Source: JBOHHM01 sp050725495 (GTDB taxonomy: Bacteria; Pseudomonadota; Gammaproteobacteria; Burkholderiales; Burkholderiaceae_C). From it: a stretch of DNA of 5,697 nucleotides. The first letter of the stretch is position 1, and each line of letters opens with the position of its first letter. The stretch lies in the NCBI GenBank assembly GCA_050725495.1, contig JBOHHM010000222.1, forward strand, positions 1 through 5,697, given 5' to 3'. The notes below the pieces were generated by a model. It ran no database searches. It saw only the letters and a list, made by a program, of their open reading frames with translations, and was not told where the DNA came from. Shown piece by piece: positions 1 to 5,697 of this stretch. Position numbers and translations under genes: made by a program.

Positions 1-104
1 CGCCTGGCCACGAAGTCATCTGGCGCGGACAGGCGCAGCTGATGACCCTGTGCGAGGGCTTCGCTCTCGGCAAGGACAGTCTCGGTTCGATCAATTATGG
101 GTAA
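1..104 (+). CDS. C-terminal tail of an unidentified protein (partial, cut by the left edge)
   Basis: An open frame enters from the left edge (first whole codon at 3) and ends at TAA 102-104, giving about 33 residues that begin PGHEVIWRGQ and end LGSINYG. I do not recognise the family and assign no function. It ends 16 bases before the GTG that opens the transposase remnant, on the same strand. It could be the end of a neighbouring gene, a gene into which the insertion sequence landed, or chance. The opposite strand is also open over this short stretch, so even its coding status is uncertain. Confidence 0.3.
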   Translation, partial: PGHEVIWRGQAQLMTLCEGFALGKDSLGSINYG

Positions 105-120
105 AGGGCAGGGCTAGGTC

Positions 121-625
121 GTGGGCATGACGACACCAACTGATCGCAACACCGAGCCGGCGAAGGCGAGCCTGTTCGAGGACTTGCCCGAGCCCAGCCA
201 AGCGCAGGTGCAGCAGGCACAAGCGACGGCGGCCAGCCAGCGAGGCCAAGGATCGCCGCGGCTGCTGGAGCCCAATCGTTCGCAAGTTGAGCTGCGGGCG
301 TCGGACCTCGAATCGTTGTTGCCCGAAGACCATAGAGCCAGGCTGGTGTGGGGCTACGTTGTGCGCCAGGATCTGAGCAAGCCGTTCGAGGCGGTCAAGG
401 CGCGCGGGGGCAACGCCGGTCGTGCGGCGATCGACCCGCGCATCTTGTTCGCGCTGTGGTTGAACGCCACGCTCGACGGCGCCGACGGGCGCGGCAACGG
501 CCGAATGCCGAGCTGTGGTGGGTCTGTTCATGCTGGTGCACAAGCTGATGCGCATGGCCGCGCTGGCGCCGCAGCTCATCGGTTGGGGGACAGGTCCGTG
601 CGCAATGGCCGCGAAGGCCCCATGA
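121..625 (+). pseudogene. IS1182-family transposase remnant, internally deleted and frameshifted
   Basis: This is a broken DDE transposase of the IS1182 type. Starting from GTG 121 (or ATG 127), the first roughly 120 residues match the N-terminal domain of this family (DUF772-like). They include the segments LLEPNRSQVELRASDLESLL, RLVWGYVVRQDLSK and AIDPRILFALWLNATLDG. The similarity stops near 480-486, where intact members continue into a Gly-Ser-Ala-Arg-Glu/Gln segment and then the catalytic domain. From about 488-503 to the TGA at 623-625, a different frame (+2) reads like the family's C-terminal tail (VVGLFMLVHKLMRMAALAPQ, then LIGWGTGP). The original frame instead runs on to 789 as unrelated low-information sequence. 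The catalytic core, normally some 250-300 residues, is gone, so the element cannot move by itself. I could not define terminal inverted repeats or a target duplication. The family call rests on recalled conserved motifs and not on a search. Confidence 0.72.
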
Positions 626-1112
626 GAGGGCAAGAAATGACCCAGGAAACCAAAACAGGCCCCTTGAGCCAGGCCTCGCCGTCAATCACGAGCATCGGCA
701 GCGCGAATCGTCTGCGCTTCGCCGCGGTTGCAGCGAACAGCGACCGGCAACGCGTCTACGCCGGCGACCGAAAAACTCTCAGCCTCTGAATGCTTGTCAG
801 GAGTTCGCCTGTCGGCCGCTGCCGGACACCAAGGCGATAGCCTACGCCACCATTGCCTAACCGATGAGCAACGGCTTCGCCGCGGAAGTCGACGCCTCCA
901 TAACACGAAACAGCCCCTGACCCGCGGCAGTTCCATCATCGGGACCCTAAAAAGTTGTCCCTGTCCCGTGTGCATAAGTTTGTTGATTTCCCCAAGACAA
1001 GTGCGCTGAAGCCATATTTGGCGCGGGTTCCAGCACGGTGCCTGTATTTTGAGCGGGGCTTGAGGCTGGGCTTCGCCGCAGGTCTGAGGGCAGACGGTCG
1101 CGCCCGTGCCAC
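626..1112. other. Gene-poor decayed region between the IS remnant and thpR
   Basis: About 490 bases in which I see no convincing gene on either strand. Open frames at 728-1009 (+), 682-975 (-) and 936-1286 (-) have low-complexity translations rich in Arg, Ser, Ala and Cys, with no domain I recognise and no good ribosome binding site. The stretch 940-1060 is visibly less GC-rich than the surrounding genes and has A/T runs. Its only structured element is the GGGAC/GTCCC inverted repeat listed separately. It follows directly on a deleted insertion sequence, so it is most simply read as degraded accessory DNA. Confidence 0.5.
941..967. repeat. Short inverted repeat GGGAC/GTCCC with tandem TGTCCC
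   Basis: GGGAC at 941-945 pairs perfectly with GTCCC at 957-961 across an 11-base A/T-rich loop. The hexamer TGTCCC is then repeated in tandem at 956-961 and 962-967, so the left arm could pair with either copy. The loop holds an A run (949-953) and there is no U tract after the stem, so it is not a standard terminator on the + strand. GGGACAGG-type motifs (seen on the - strand here) occur in repetitive palindromes of some Proteobacteria, but one copy is not enough to call a repeat family. Confidence 0.3.
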
Positions 1113-1118
1113 TACAAT
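1113..1118 (+). promoter_or_regulatory. Probable -10 box of the thpR promoter (TACAAT)
   Basis: TACAAT matches the sigma70 -10 consensus at five of six positions and lies in an otherwise GC-rich stretch. It is followed by a T run just before the thpR start codon at 1125. Transcription usually starts 6 to 8 bases after the -10 box, which would place the first base at about 1125, on the GTG itself. No good -35 hexamer is visible at 16 to 18 bases spacing (GCAGAC at 1090-1095 is poor), so the promoter would be weak or need an activator. Confidence 0.45.
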
Positions 1119-1124
1119 TTTTGA

Positions 1125-1655
1125 GTGAGCACGTCCCCGCCCGCCCCGGTTGAGCAGGTCCGGCTGTTTCTGGCGCTGTGGCCAGGGCGTGGTGCGCGTG
1201 CCGCCTTGGCCGCGCATGCCGAGGCCTGGCGCTGGAGCACCAAGGCCATGCGGGTGCAGCCCGCGCGGCTGCACATCACGCTGCACTTCATCGGAAGCGT
1301 CCCACAGGATCGGCTGCCCGAGCTGATCGCAGGACTGAAGGTGCCGTTCAAGCCGTTCGATCTGAAACTGAACCAGCCCGAGCTATGGCGCCAGGGTCTT
1401 GCCGTGTTGGGCGCGGATGCGACGCCAGCCCGCCTGATGCGGCTGCACGGCTTGCTGCGCGAGGCCCTGCAACGCCTTGAGCTGCCCACCGAGGCACGCG
1501 AGTTCCGCCCCCACATCACGCTGGCGCGTCATGCGCGAGGGGCCGCGCCGCCCGCGCAGCCGCTCATGGTGCGTTGGCATGTCGATGGCTATGCGCTGGT
1601 GGAGTCCAACGCAGACCCGGCGATTGGCTACCGCATCGTGCAGAGCTATGTGTGA
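1125..1655 (+). CDS. thpR: RNA 2',3'-cyclic phosphodiesterase (2'-5' RNA ligase family)
   Basis: This 176-residue protein belongs to the 2H phosphoesterase superfamily (LigT/ThpR). Such cytoplasmic enzymes hydrolyse 2',3'-cyclic phosphate ends of RNA to 2'-phosphates; some also join or cleave 2'-5' RNA linkages in vitro, with an unclear physiological role. Both signature H-x-T-x motifs are present: HITL at residues 50-53, followed by HFIG, and HITL at 130-133, in the context FRPHITLARH. The opening strand (VRLFLALWP, residues 12-20) and the closing VESNADP...YRIVQSYV are also typical. The length matches the family (about 175-190 residues), so the gene looks intact. The start is taken as GTG 1125 because the conserved fold begins some 10 residues later and no ATG lies close upstream in frame. 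There is no Shine-Dalgarno motif in front of it; the bases there are a -10-like TACAAT and a T run. It stands alone: broken DNA lies on its left and a pseudogene on its right. Confidence 0.93.
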   Translation: MSTSPPAPVEQVRLFLALWPGRGARAALAAHAEAWRWSTKAMRVQPARLHITLHFIGSVPQDRLPELIAGLKVPFKPFDLKLNQPELWRQGLAVLGADATPARLMRLHGLLREALQRLELPTEAREFRPHITLARHARGAAPPAQPLMVRWHVDGYALVESNADPAIGYRIVQSYV

Positions 1656-1717
1656 TCTGGTGCGAATTTGTCTATCTGTTCGAAACAATAAGTCAACAGG
1701 CCATATGTTTACTACTG

Positions 1718-1733
1718 GTTGTAGACAACTACA
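1718..1733. promoter_or_regulatory. Palindromic candidate operator TGTAG-ACAA-CTACA
   Basis: The perfect inverted repeat TGTAG (1720-1724) / CTACA (1729-1733) has a four-base centre. A second overlapping palindrome, GTTGT-AG-ACAAC, covers 1718-1729. It lies about 35 bases before the start codon of the dioxygenase pseudogene, in the only A/T-rich stretch of the 110-base gap after thpR. This is where a dimeric repressor such as MarR or TetR would be expected. I cannot assign a regulator, and no convincing -35/-10 pair is visible next to it. It may be a leftover of the control of the former gene. Confidence 0.35.
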
Positions 1734-1753
1734 GTCCCTCCATAACCCTTGGA

Positions 1754-1758
1754 AAGGA
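1754..1758 (+). promoter_or_regulatory. Ribosome binding site of the dioxygenase pseudogene
   Basis: AAGGA inside GGAAAGGA lies 7 bases before ATG 1766, close to the ideal spacing. It is the strongest Shine-Dalgarno match on the + strand here. It fixes the ancestral start at 1766, although the conserved N-terminal protein sequence is read in a different frame a few codons later. Confidence 0.7.
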
Positions 1759-1765
1759 CGCCACC

Positions 1766-2371
1766 ATGTCAGCCCACCGCTTCCCACCCTGTTCGTCTCG
1801 CACGGCGCGCACACCGGCCGTCATGACCAATCCTGCGCCTGCCACTTGGCACGACTTCGGCGGCTTTGCGCAGGCCCTATACGCACTGCAATGCCCGGTG
1901 CCCGGCAGCAGCGCCTTGGGCCAGGAGGTGCTCGACTTGTTGCAGGCCGCCGGCATCGAGGCGCAGCCCGATGCGAAGCGCCCGCTCGACCATGGCGCCT
2001 GGGTGCCGCTGATGCACCTGTTCCCGCAAGCCAACATTCCGGTGGTGCAGGTGGCGCTGCCGGCGGCCTAGGGGCCGGCCCAGGTGTTGGCCATGGGACG
2101 CTCGCTGCAGAGTCTGCGCGAGCAGGGTGTGCTGGTGATCGGTTCGGGCAGCATGACGCACAACCTGGCCGAGTTTTTCGGCGGCCCACCTGGTGAAGTA
2201 AGCGAGCCCGCTCCTTACGTCCTCGAGTTCAGCCGCCGGGTCGAGTCGGCCGTCGAGCGCGTCTCGCGCCTGCCCTTGACGCTCAGCTACGCCGAGTACC
2301 CGGGCGGCCACGCGATCATGGCCGCCGAACTCGATGCGGCCATGAATTGGCTGCGAGCGATTGCGGCCTGA
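1766..2371 (+). pseudogene. Broken DODA-type extradiol dioxygenase (LigB/YgiD family) with a hydrolase-like 3' end
   Basis: The ancestor was a DODA-family class III aromatic ring-cleavage dioxygenase, a cytoplasmic metal-dependent enzyme. Four lesions are visible. (1) After ATG 1766 the conserved N-terminus SPPLPTLFVSHGA is read one frame over, at about 1771-1809, so one base was lost or two gained near 1770-1776. (2) After SHGA, which carries a metal-ligand His, about 40-50 residues including the expected SAHW motif are missing. The original frame resumes at about 1811 with PAVMTNPAPATWHDFGGFAQ. (3) That frame carries LDHGAWVPL and then meets an in-frame TAG (2069-2071), perhaps a former CAG. 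It continues open with IGSGSMTHNLAEFF. (4) After YVLEFSRRVESAVER (to about 2262) the dioxygenase C-terminus with its EHFLPLF-like motif is absent. It is replaced by LTLSYAEYPGGHAIMAAELD and a WLRA helix, which resembles the end of a carboxylesterase/phospholipase-type alpha/beta-hydrolase with its catalytic His. Two metal-ligand regions are lost, so the product cannot be an active dioxygenase. Confidence 0.78.
2262..2371 (+). pseudogene. C-terminal fragment of an alpha/beta-hydrolase fused to the dioxygenase remnant
   Basis: The last 35 or so codons (LPLTLSYAEYPGGHAIMAAE, then LDAAMNWLRAIAA) read like the end of a carboxylesterase/phospholipase or dienelactone-hydrolase-type protein: a strand, then Y-P-G-G-H with the catalytic His, then an amphipathic helix ending in W-L. 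Nothing of the Ser nucleophile (G-x-S-x-G) or the Asp region is present upstream. It is in frame with the dioxygenase segment before it, so one deletion could have joined two neighbouring same-strand genes. The exact junction is not resolvable by eye, and the family assignment is by motif only. Confidence 0.5.
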
Positions 2372-2409
2372 GCCGTTCGGCAAGCGCTGGCCGCACCGAG
2401 TCAGCTTCA

Positions 2410-2438
2410 TTCATGCTCCGCTGTGAAGATGTGATACT
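2410..2438 (+). promoter_or_regulatory. Candidate promoter of the small membrane protein gene
   Basis: GATACT at 2433-2438, preceded by TG at 2430-2431, forms an extended -10 element. TTCATG at 2410-2415 is a weak -35 match (three of six) at 17 bases spacing. The predicted transcript start is about 2445, leaving a short leader of about 18 bases before the GTG at 2463. The stretch is more A/T-rich than its surroundings. The extended -10 would compensate for the weak -35. Confidence 0.4.
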
Positions 2439-2462
2439 TAAAGCGATGCAGGCAGATTTCAC

Positions 2463-2648
2463 GTGCGTTCGCTGACGGCCCTCTTGTGCATCGTGTTCGG
2501 TGGCTATATTTTCAGCTTCGCGTTCAAGCGCAACGCGAAGCGGGTTGTAGCCGCGCTGCTCGGCGGCGTGCTGGTCGTTCTGGGCTTCTATATGTTGCAG
2601 GACCACCGTGGTGGGCACGACAAGCCGGGCTTCCATGACCCAAAATGA
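2463..2648 (+). CDS. Small two-helix membrane protein, function unknown
   Basis: This 61-residue protein has no family I recognise. Two hydrophobic segments are clear: residues 4-21 (LTALLCIVFGGYIFSFAF) and 28-45 (VVAALLGGVLVVLGFYML). A basic loop, KRNAKR (22-27), separates them, and a hydrophilic tail, QDHRGGHDKPGFHDPK, holds three His and several Asp/Lys. By the positive-inside rule the loop is cytoplasmic and both ends face the periplasm, making a helical hairpin in the inner membrane. The start is GTG 2463, because the first helix begins at once and the only nearby ATG (2446) is out of frame. The upstream ribosome binding site is weak (GGCAG at 2451-2455). It has its own candidate promoter and converges on sdaA, with a 72-base gap that holds no clear terminator hairpin. 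The clean membrane topology supports real coding; no role can be inferred from the neighbours. Confidence 0.65.
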   Translation: MRSLTALLCIVFGGYIFSFAFKRNAKRVVAALLGGVLVVLGFYMLQDHRGGHDKPGFHDPK

Positions 2649-2720
2649 CGAGTCGTGACCGCGACCCTCAAGCTCGCAGACGGTAGGGCCCCAGGTTCCG
2701 CCGCGATCCTATCCAGCCGC

Positions 2721-4112
2721 TCAGCACTCGACGATGTTGACCGCCAGGCCTCCGCGCGCGGTTTCCTTGTACTTGGTCTTCATGTCGGCGCCGGTCTCGC
2801 GCATGGTCTTGATGACCTTGTCCAGGCTCACGTGATGGGTGCCGTCGCCACGCAGCGCCATGCGCGCGGCGTTGATGGCCTTGACCGAGGCGATGGCGTT
2901 GCGCTCGATGCAGGGGATCTGCACCAGACCGCCGACTGGGTCGCAGGTCAGGCCCAGATGGTGTTCCATGCCGATCTCGGCGGCGTTTTCCACCTGGGCG
3001 GGCGTGCCGCCCATGACCGCAGCCAGCGCACCGGCCGCCATGGAGCAGGCCACGCCGACCTCGCCCTGGCAACCGACTTCGGCGCCGCTGATGCTGGCGT
3101 TTTCCTTGTAGAGGATGCCGATGGCGGCGGCCGTGAGCAGGAAGTCGATCACCCCGGCATCGTTGGCGCCGGGCACGAATCGGCTGTAGTAGTGCAGCAC
3201 GGCAGGCACGATGCCGGCCGCGCCATTGGTCGGGGCCGTGACCACGCGCCCGCCCGCGGCGTTTTCCTCGTTGACGGCCAGCGCGTACAGATTGACCCAG
3301 TCCAGCACCTGCAGCGGGTCTTTCAGCGCGGCCTCGGGGTGTGCGGTCAGTGAGCGGTGCAGCGCGGCGGCGCGGCGCTTGACCTTGAAGCCGCCGGGCA
3401 GCAGGCCTTCGGTCGCGCAGCCGCGGCGTACGCAGTCCTGCATGACGCGCCAGATCGCCAGCAGGCCGGCGTCGATCTCGGCCTCGCAGCGCCAGTGCTG
3501 CTCGTTGCACCGCATCACCTGGGCGATGCTCAAGCCCTCGCGCTCGGTCAGGGCCAGCAGCTCGGCGCCGGTGGTGAAGGGCAGGGGCAGCACGGTGGCA
3601 TCGGGCGCAATCACTTTCTGGCGCGAGCCGTCGGCCGCGACCTCGTCACTGACGACAAAGCCGCCGCCGACCGAGTAGTAGCAGTGGTTGTCGAGTTCCC
3701 GGTCCTGCGCGTCGAAGGCGGCAAAGCGCATGCCATTGGCGTGCAACGGCAGGGTTTCGCGGCGCAGGAACAGCAGGTCTTCGCGCTCGATGTAGGCGAT
3801 CGGGTGCTGGTCGAGCAGGCAGATGCGCTGTTCGCTGCGGATCGCGCTCAGCAGTTCGGGGACGGCATCGACTGCGACCGTGTCGGGCTCGTGGCCGGCC
3901 AGGCCCAGCAGCACCGCCGCATCGCTGCCGTGACCCTTGCCGGTGGCGCCCAGGGAGCCGTAGAGCCAGCAGCGCAGCCGCGCGGTCTGCTCCAGCAGGC
4001 CGGCCTGGCGCAGGCGCAGGGCGAACAGGCGCGCCGCGCGCATCGGCCCCACGGTGTGGGAGCTGCTCGGCCCGATGCCGATCTTGAACAGGTCAAACAC
4101 CGACACGGCCAT
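2721..4112 (-). CDS. sdaA: L-serine ammonia-lyase, single-chain iron-sulfur type
   Basis: This complete 463-residue cytoplasmic enzyme converts L-serine to pyruvate and ammonia using an oxygen-sensitive [4Fe-4S] cluster. The N-terminal domain (about 1-160) opens with [20 protein letters not shown], the family hallmark. The catalytic domain holds [17 protein letters not shown] (293-309). The expected cluster ligands are Cys348 ([11 protein letters not shown]), Cys390 (LTCDPVGG) and Cys401 (IPCIERNA). The protein ends in Cys463 (VNIVEC). In characterised single-chain bacterial enzymes this last residue folds back onto the cluster and leaves when serine binds, so this copy has the full tail-in-mouth set. 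The length matches the usual 450-460. The start at 4112 follows GGGAG (4119-4123) with 6 bases spacing. It lies 24 bases after the gcvP stop on the same strand, suggesting one transcript in which serine made from glycine is drained to pyruvate. No lesion is seen. Confidence 0.97.
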   Translation of the reverse strand: MAVSVFDLFKIGIGPSSSHTVGPMRAARLFALRLRQAGLLEQTARLRCWLYGSLGATGKGHGSDAAVLLGLAGHEPDTVAVDAVPELLSAIRSEQRICLLDQHPIAYIEREDLLFLRRETLPLHANGMRFAAFDAQDRELDNHCYYSVGGGFVVSDEVAADGSRQKVIAPDATVLPLPFTTGAELLALTEREGLSIAQVMRCNEQHWRCEAEIDAGLLAIWRVMQDCVRRGCATEGLLPGGFKVKRRAAALHRSLTAHPEAALKDPLQVLDWVNLYALAVNEENAAGGRVVTAPTNGAAGIVPAVLHYYSRFVPGANDAGVIDFLLTAAAIGILYKENASISGAEVGCQGEVGVACSMAAGALAAVMGGTPAQVENAAEIGMEHHLGLTCDPVGGLVQIPCIERNAIASVKAINAARMALRGDGTHHVSLDKVIKTMRETGADMKTKYKETARGGLAVNIVEC

Positions 4113-4118
4113 GGGCGA

Positions 4119-4123
4119 CTCCC
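4119..4123 (-). promoter_or_regulatory. Ribosome binding site of sdaA
   Basis: On the - strand GGGAG lies 6 bases before the sdaA ATG. It sits inside the 24-base gap after the gcvP stop codon (4137-4139). That leaves no room for a separate promoter unless it is inside gcvP, which supports co-transcription. Confidence 0.65.
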
Positions 4124-4136
4124 GGGTGGAACGGCA

Positions 4137-5697
4137 TCAGGCGTAGTCGCTGGCGGGCACGCAGCTGCAGAACAGGTTGCGGTCGCCCCAGACGTTGTCC
4201 ACCCGGCCCACGGGCGGCCAGTACTTGGCGTGCCGGGTCTCGGACAGCACGGCGGCGCCGACATCGCGCGAATAGGCGTGGTTCCACTCGCCCTTGAGCA
4301 GGCTCACGGCCGTGTGCGGCGCTGCCTTCAGCGGGTTGTCGTCCTGTGGCCAAACGCCTTGCTCGATGCGGCGGATTTCCTCGCGAATCGCAATCATCGC
4401 GGCGATGAAGCGGTCGATCTCGTCCAGCGTTTCGCTCTCGGTCGGCTCCACCATCAGCGTGCCGGCCACGGGAAAGCTCAGCGTGGGCGCATGAAAGCCG
4501 TAGTCGATCAGGCGCTTGGCCACGTCCTCGGCGGTCACGCCGCTGGTTTCCTTGAGCGGGCGCAGGTCCAGGATGCACTCGTGCGCGACATGGCCGTTGG
4601 CACTTGCGTACAGCGTGGGGTAGTGGTCCTTGAGGCGGGCGCTGATGTAGTTGGCGCTCAGAATCGCGATTTCGGTCGCGGCCTGCAGGCCCTCGGCGCC
4701 CATCATGCGGCAGTACATCCAGCTGATCGGCAGCACCGCGGCATTGCCCAGCGGCGCGGCCGACACCGCGCCGACGCGCGTGGTCTGCTGGCCGTCTGCG
4801 GACCTCCCGTGGACCGGCAGTCCCGCCGTCGCATGGCCGGGCAGGTAGGGCACGAGGTCTTCGACCACGCAGACCGGGCCGACGCCGGGGCCGCCGCCGC
4901 CGTGCGGAATGCAGAAGGTCTTGTGCAGGTTCAGGTGGCTCACGTCGCCGCCGAACTCTCCGGGGGCGGCCACGCCGACCAGGGCATTCATGTTGGCGCC
5001 GTCCACATAGACGCGCCCGCCGTGGGCGTGCACCAGCTCGCACAGCTCCTTGACGCGGGTTTCGAACACGCCGTGCGTGCTGGGGTAGGTGATCATCACG
5101 GCCGACAGATGCGCGCTGTGCTGCTCGCACTTGGCCTTGAGGTCGTCCATGTCCACATTGCCCTGGGCGTCGCAGGCCGTCACCACGACCTGCAGGCCCA
5201 CCATGTGGGCGCTGGCCGGATTGGTGCCATGGGCCGAGGAGGGGATCAGGCAGATGTTGCGGTGGCCCTCGCCCCGCGCTTCGTGCCAGGCCTGGATGAC
5301 CAGCAGGCCCGCGTACTCGCCCTGCGAACCGGCATTGGGCTGCAGGCTGATGCCGGCGTAGCCCGTGGCCTGGCACAGCCAGTCGCGCAGCTGTTCGTCG
5401 AGCTCGGCATAGCCGAGCAACTGGTCGTGCGGGGCAAACGGGTGGATGTTGGCAAACTCGGGCCAGGTGATCGGAATCATCTCGCTGGTGGCGTTGAGCT
5501 TCATGGTGCAGGAGCCGAGCGGGATCATCGACTGGTTCAGCGCCAGGTCCTTGTTCTCCAGCTGCTTGAGGTAGCGCAGCATCTCGGTTTCGCTGTGGTG
5601 CAGGTTGAACACCGGATGCGTGAGGAAGGTCGAGTGCCGCACCAGGGCCGCCGGAATACCTTCCGGCAAGGCCAGGGCATCGCGGGTGGCGATATCC
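4137..5697 (-). CDS. gcvP: Glycine dehydrogenase (decarboxylating), P-protein; C-terminal half, cut by the right edge
   Basis: P-protein is the PLP enzyme of the glycine cleavage system. It decarboxylates glycine and passes the aminomethyl group to the lipoyl arm of GcvH. The window holds the last 519 residues of a protein usually about 950-970 long; the frame stays open to the edge ([20 protein letters not shown]), and no start is present. Recognisable segments in order are [69 protein letters not shown] and then [20 protein letters not shown]. The Lys in that last segment (codon 4920-4922) is the PLP-binding residue. The C-terminus [17 protein letters not shown] is also typical. After PGHATAG there is a hydrophilic stretch ([12 protein letters not shown]) before [13 protein letters not shown], at a position where homologues have a short variable loop. 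No frameshift is visible. gcvT and gcvH are expected upstream, beyond the right edge, and sdaA follows after 24 bases. Confidence 0.97.
   Translation of the reverse strand, partial: DIATRDALALPEGIPAALVRHSTFLTHPVFNLHHSETEMLRYLKQLENKDLALNQSMIPLGSCTMKLNATSEMIPITWPEFANIHPFAPHDQLLGYAELDEQLRDWLCQATGYAGISLQPNAGSQGEYAGLLVIQAWHEARGEGHRNICLIPSSAHGTNPASAHMVGLQVVVTACDAQGNVDMDDLKAKCEQHSAHLSAVMITYPSTHGVFETRVKELCELVHAHGGRVYVDGANMNALVGVAAPGEFGGDVSHLNLHKTFCIPHGGGGPGVGPVCVVEDLVPYLPGHATAGLPVHGRSADGQQTTRVGAVSAAPLGNAAVLPISWMYCRMMGAEGLQAATEIAILSANYISARLKDHYPTLYASANGHVAHECILDLRPLKETSGVTAEDVAKRLIDYGFHAPTLSFPVAGTLMVEPTESETLDEIDRFIAAMIAIREEIRRIEQGVWPQDDNPLKAAPHTAVSLLKGEWNHAYSRDVGAAVLSETRHAKYWPPVGRVDNVWGDRNLFCSCVPASDYA

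Noticed and set aside
855..861. GCCTAAC followed by the hairpin CGGC-TTC-GCCG, considered as an integron attC site
   Set aside because: It fits the RYYYAAC half-site, but no GTTRRRY partner occurs at a suitable distance downstream, and no integron integrase or cassette genes are present.
682..1009. Open frames on both strands in the gap after the IS remnant (728-1009 + and 682-975 -)
   Set aside because: They have no ribosome binding site and no domain, and their composition is typical of random GC-rich frames. Each is about as long as the other on the opposite strand.
2064..2077. CGGCC-TAGG-GGCCG hairpin centred on the in-frame TAG of the pseudogene, considered as a recoding or termination signal
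   Set aside because: The stem is short, arises easily in GC-rich sequence, and lacks a U tract. The gene has other inactivating lesions, so stop-codon read-through is not needed to explain it.
2649..2720. Possible bidirectional terminator between the convergent small membrane protein gene and sdaA
   Set aside because: Only trivial palindromes such as GGGCCC are present, with no stable stem followed by a T run on either strand.
2655..3353. A 232-codon open frame on the + strand opposite sdaA
   Set aside because: It lies entirely antisense to the clearly conserved sdaA gene apart from its first bases. Its Asp/Gly/Ala/His-rich translation is the usual shadow of a GC-rich gene.
4093..5376. A 427-codon open frame on the - strand in another frame of gcvP
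   Set aside because: The translation is Arg/Gly/Pro-rich with no recognisable motif, while the overlapping frame encodes an unmistakable P-protein. It is a GC-driven shadow.
1..5697. tRNA or rRNA genes, CRISPR arrays, toxin-antitoxin or phage-defence genes
   Set aside because: I read through both strands and found no tRNA-like arms, no regularly spaced repeats and no proteins resembling such systems.

Overview
The window is GC-rich DNA that looks like a Betaproteobacterium of the order Burkholderiales, probably Comamonadaceae-like. This rests on the style of the GcvP, SdaA and ThpR proteins, the IS1182-type transposase remnant and the high G+C at codon third positions. No ribosomal or other phylogenetic marker is present, so the assignment is an inference.

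The left part (1 to about 1124) is decayed accessory DNA. It holds the tail of an unidentified reading frame, then an IS1182-family transposase whose N-terminal domain is joined, out of frame, to its C-terminal tail with the catalytic middle missing. About 500 bases with no convincing gene follow. The middle part, all on the + strand, starts with an intact RNA 2',3'-cyclic phosphodiesterase gene (thpR) that may be read from a leaderless mRNA. Next comes a badly broken DODA-type extradiol dioxygenase gene. It keeps a good ribosome binding site but carries an early frame change, an internal deletion, an in-frame TAG, and a 3' end that appears to come from a different gene, an alpha/beta-hydrolase. 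After it is a 61-residue two-helix membrane protein with a His-rich tail.

The right part, on the - strand and convergent with the rest, is core metabolism. It holds the C-terminal half of glycine dehydrogenase (gcvP, running off the right edge), followed 24 bases later by a complete iron-sulfur L-serine ammonia-lyase (sdaA). The pair forms a likely operon: the glycine cleavage system makes CO2, ammonia and methylene-tetrahydrofolate, serine hydroxymethyltransferase (not in the window) can combine the C1 unit with glycine to make serine, and SdaA deaminates serine to pyruvate. Together these give a route from glycine to pyruvate.

I found no convincing previously undescribed system. The most notable item is the chimeric dioxygenase/hydrolase pseudogene, followed by the possible leaderless thpR transcript and the uncharacterised small membrane protein.
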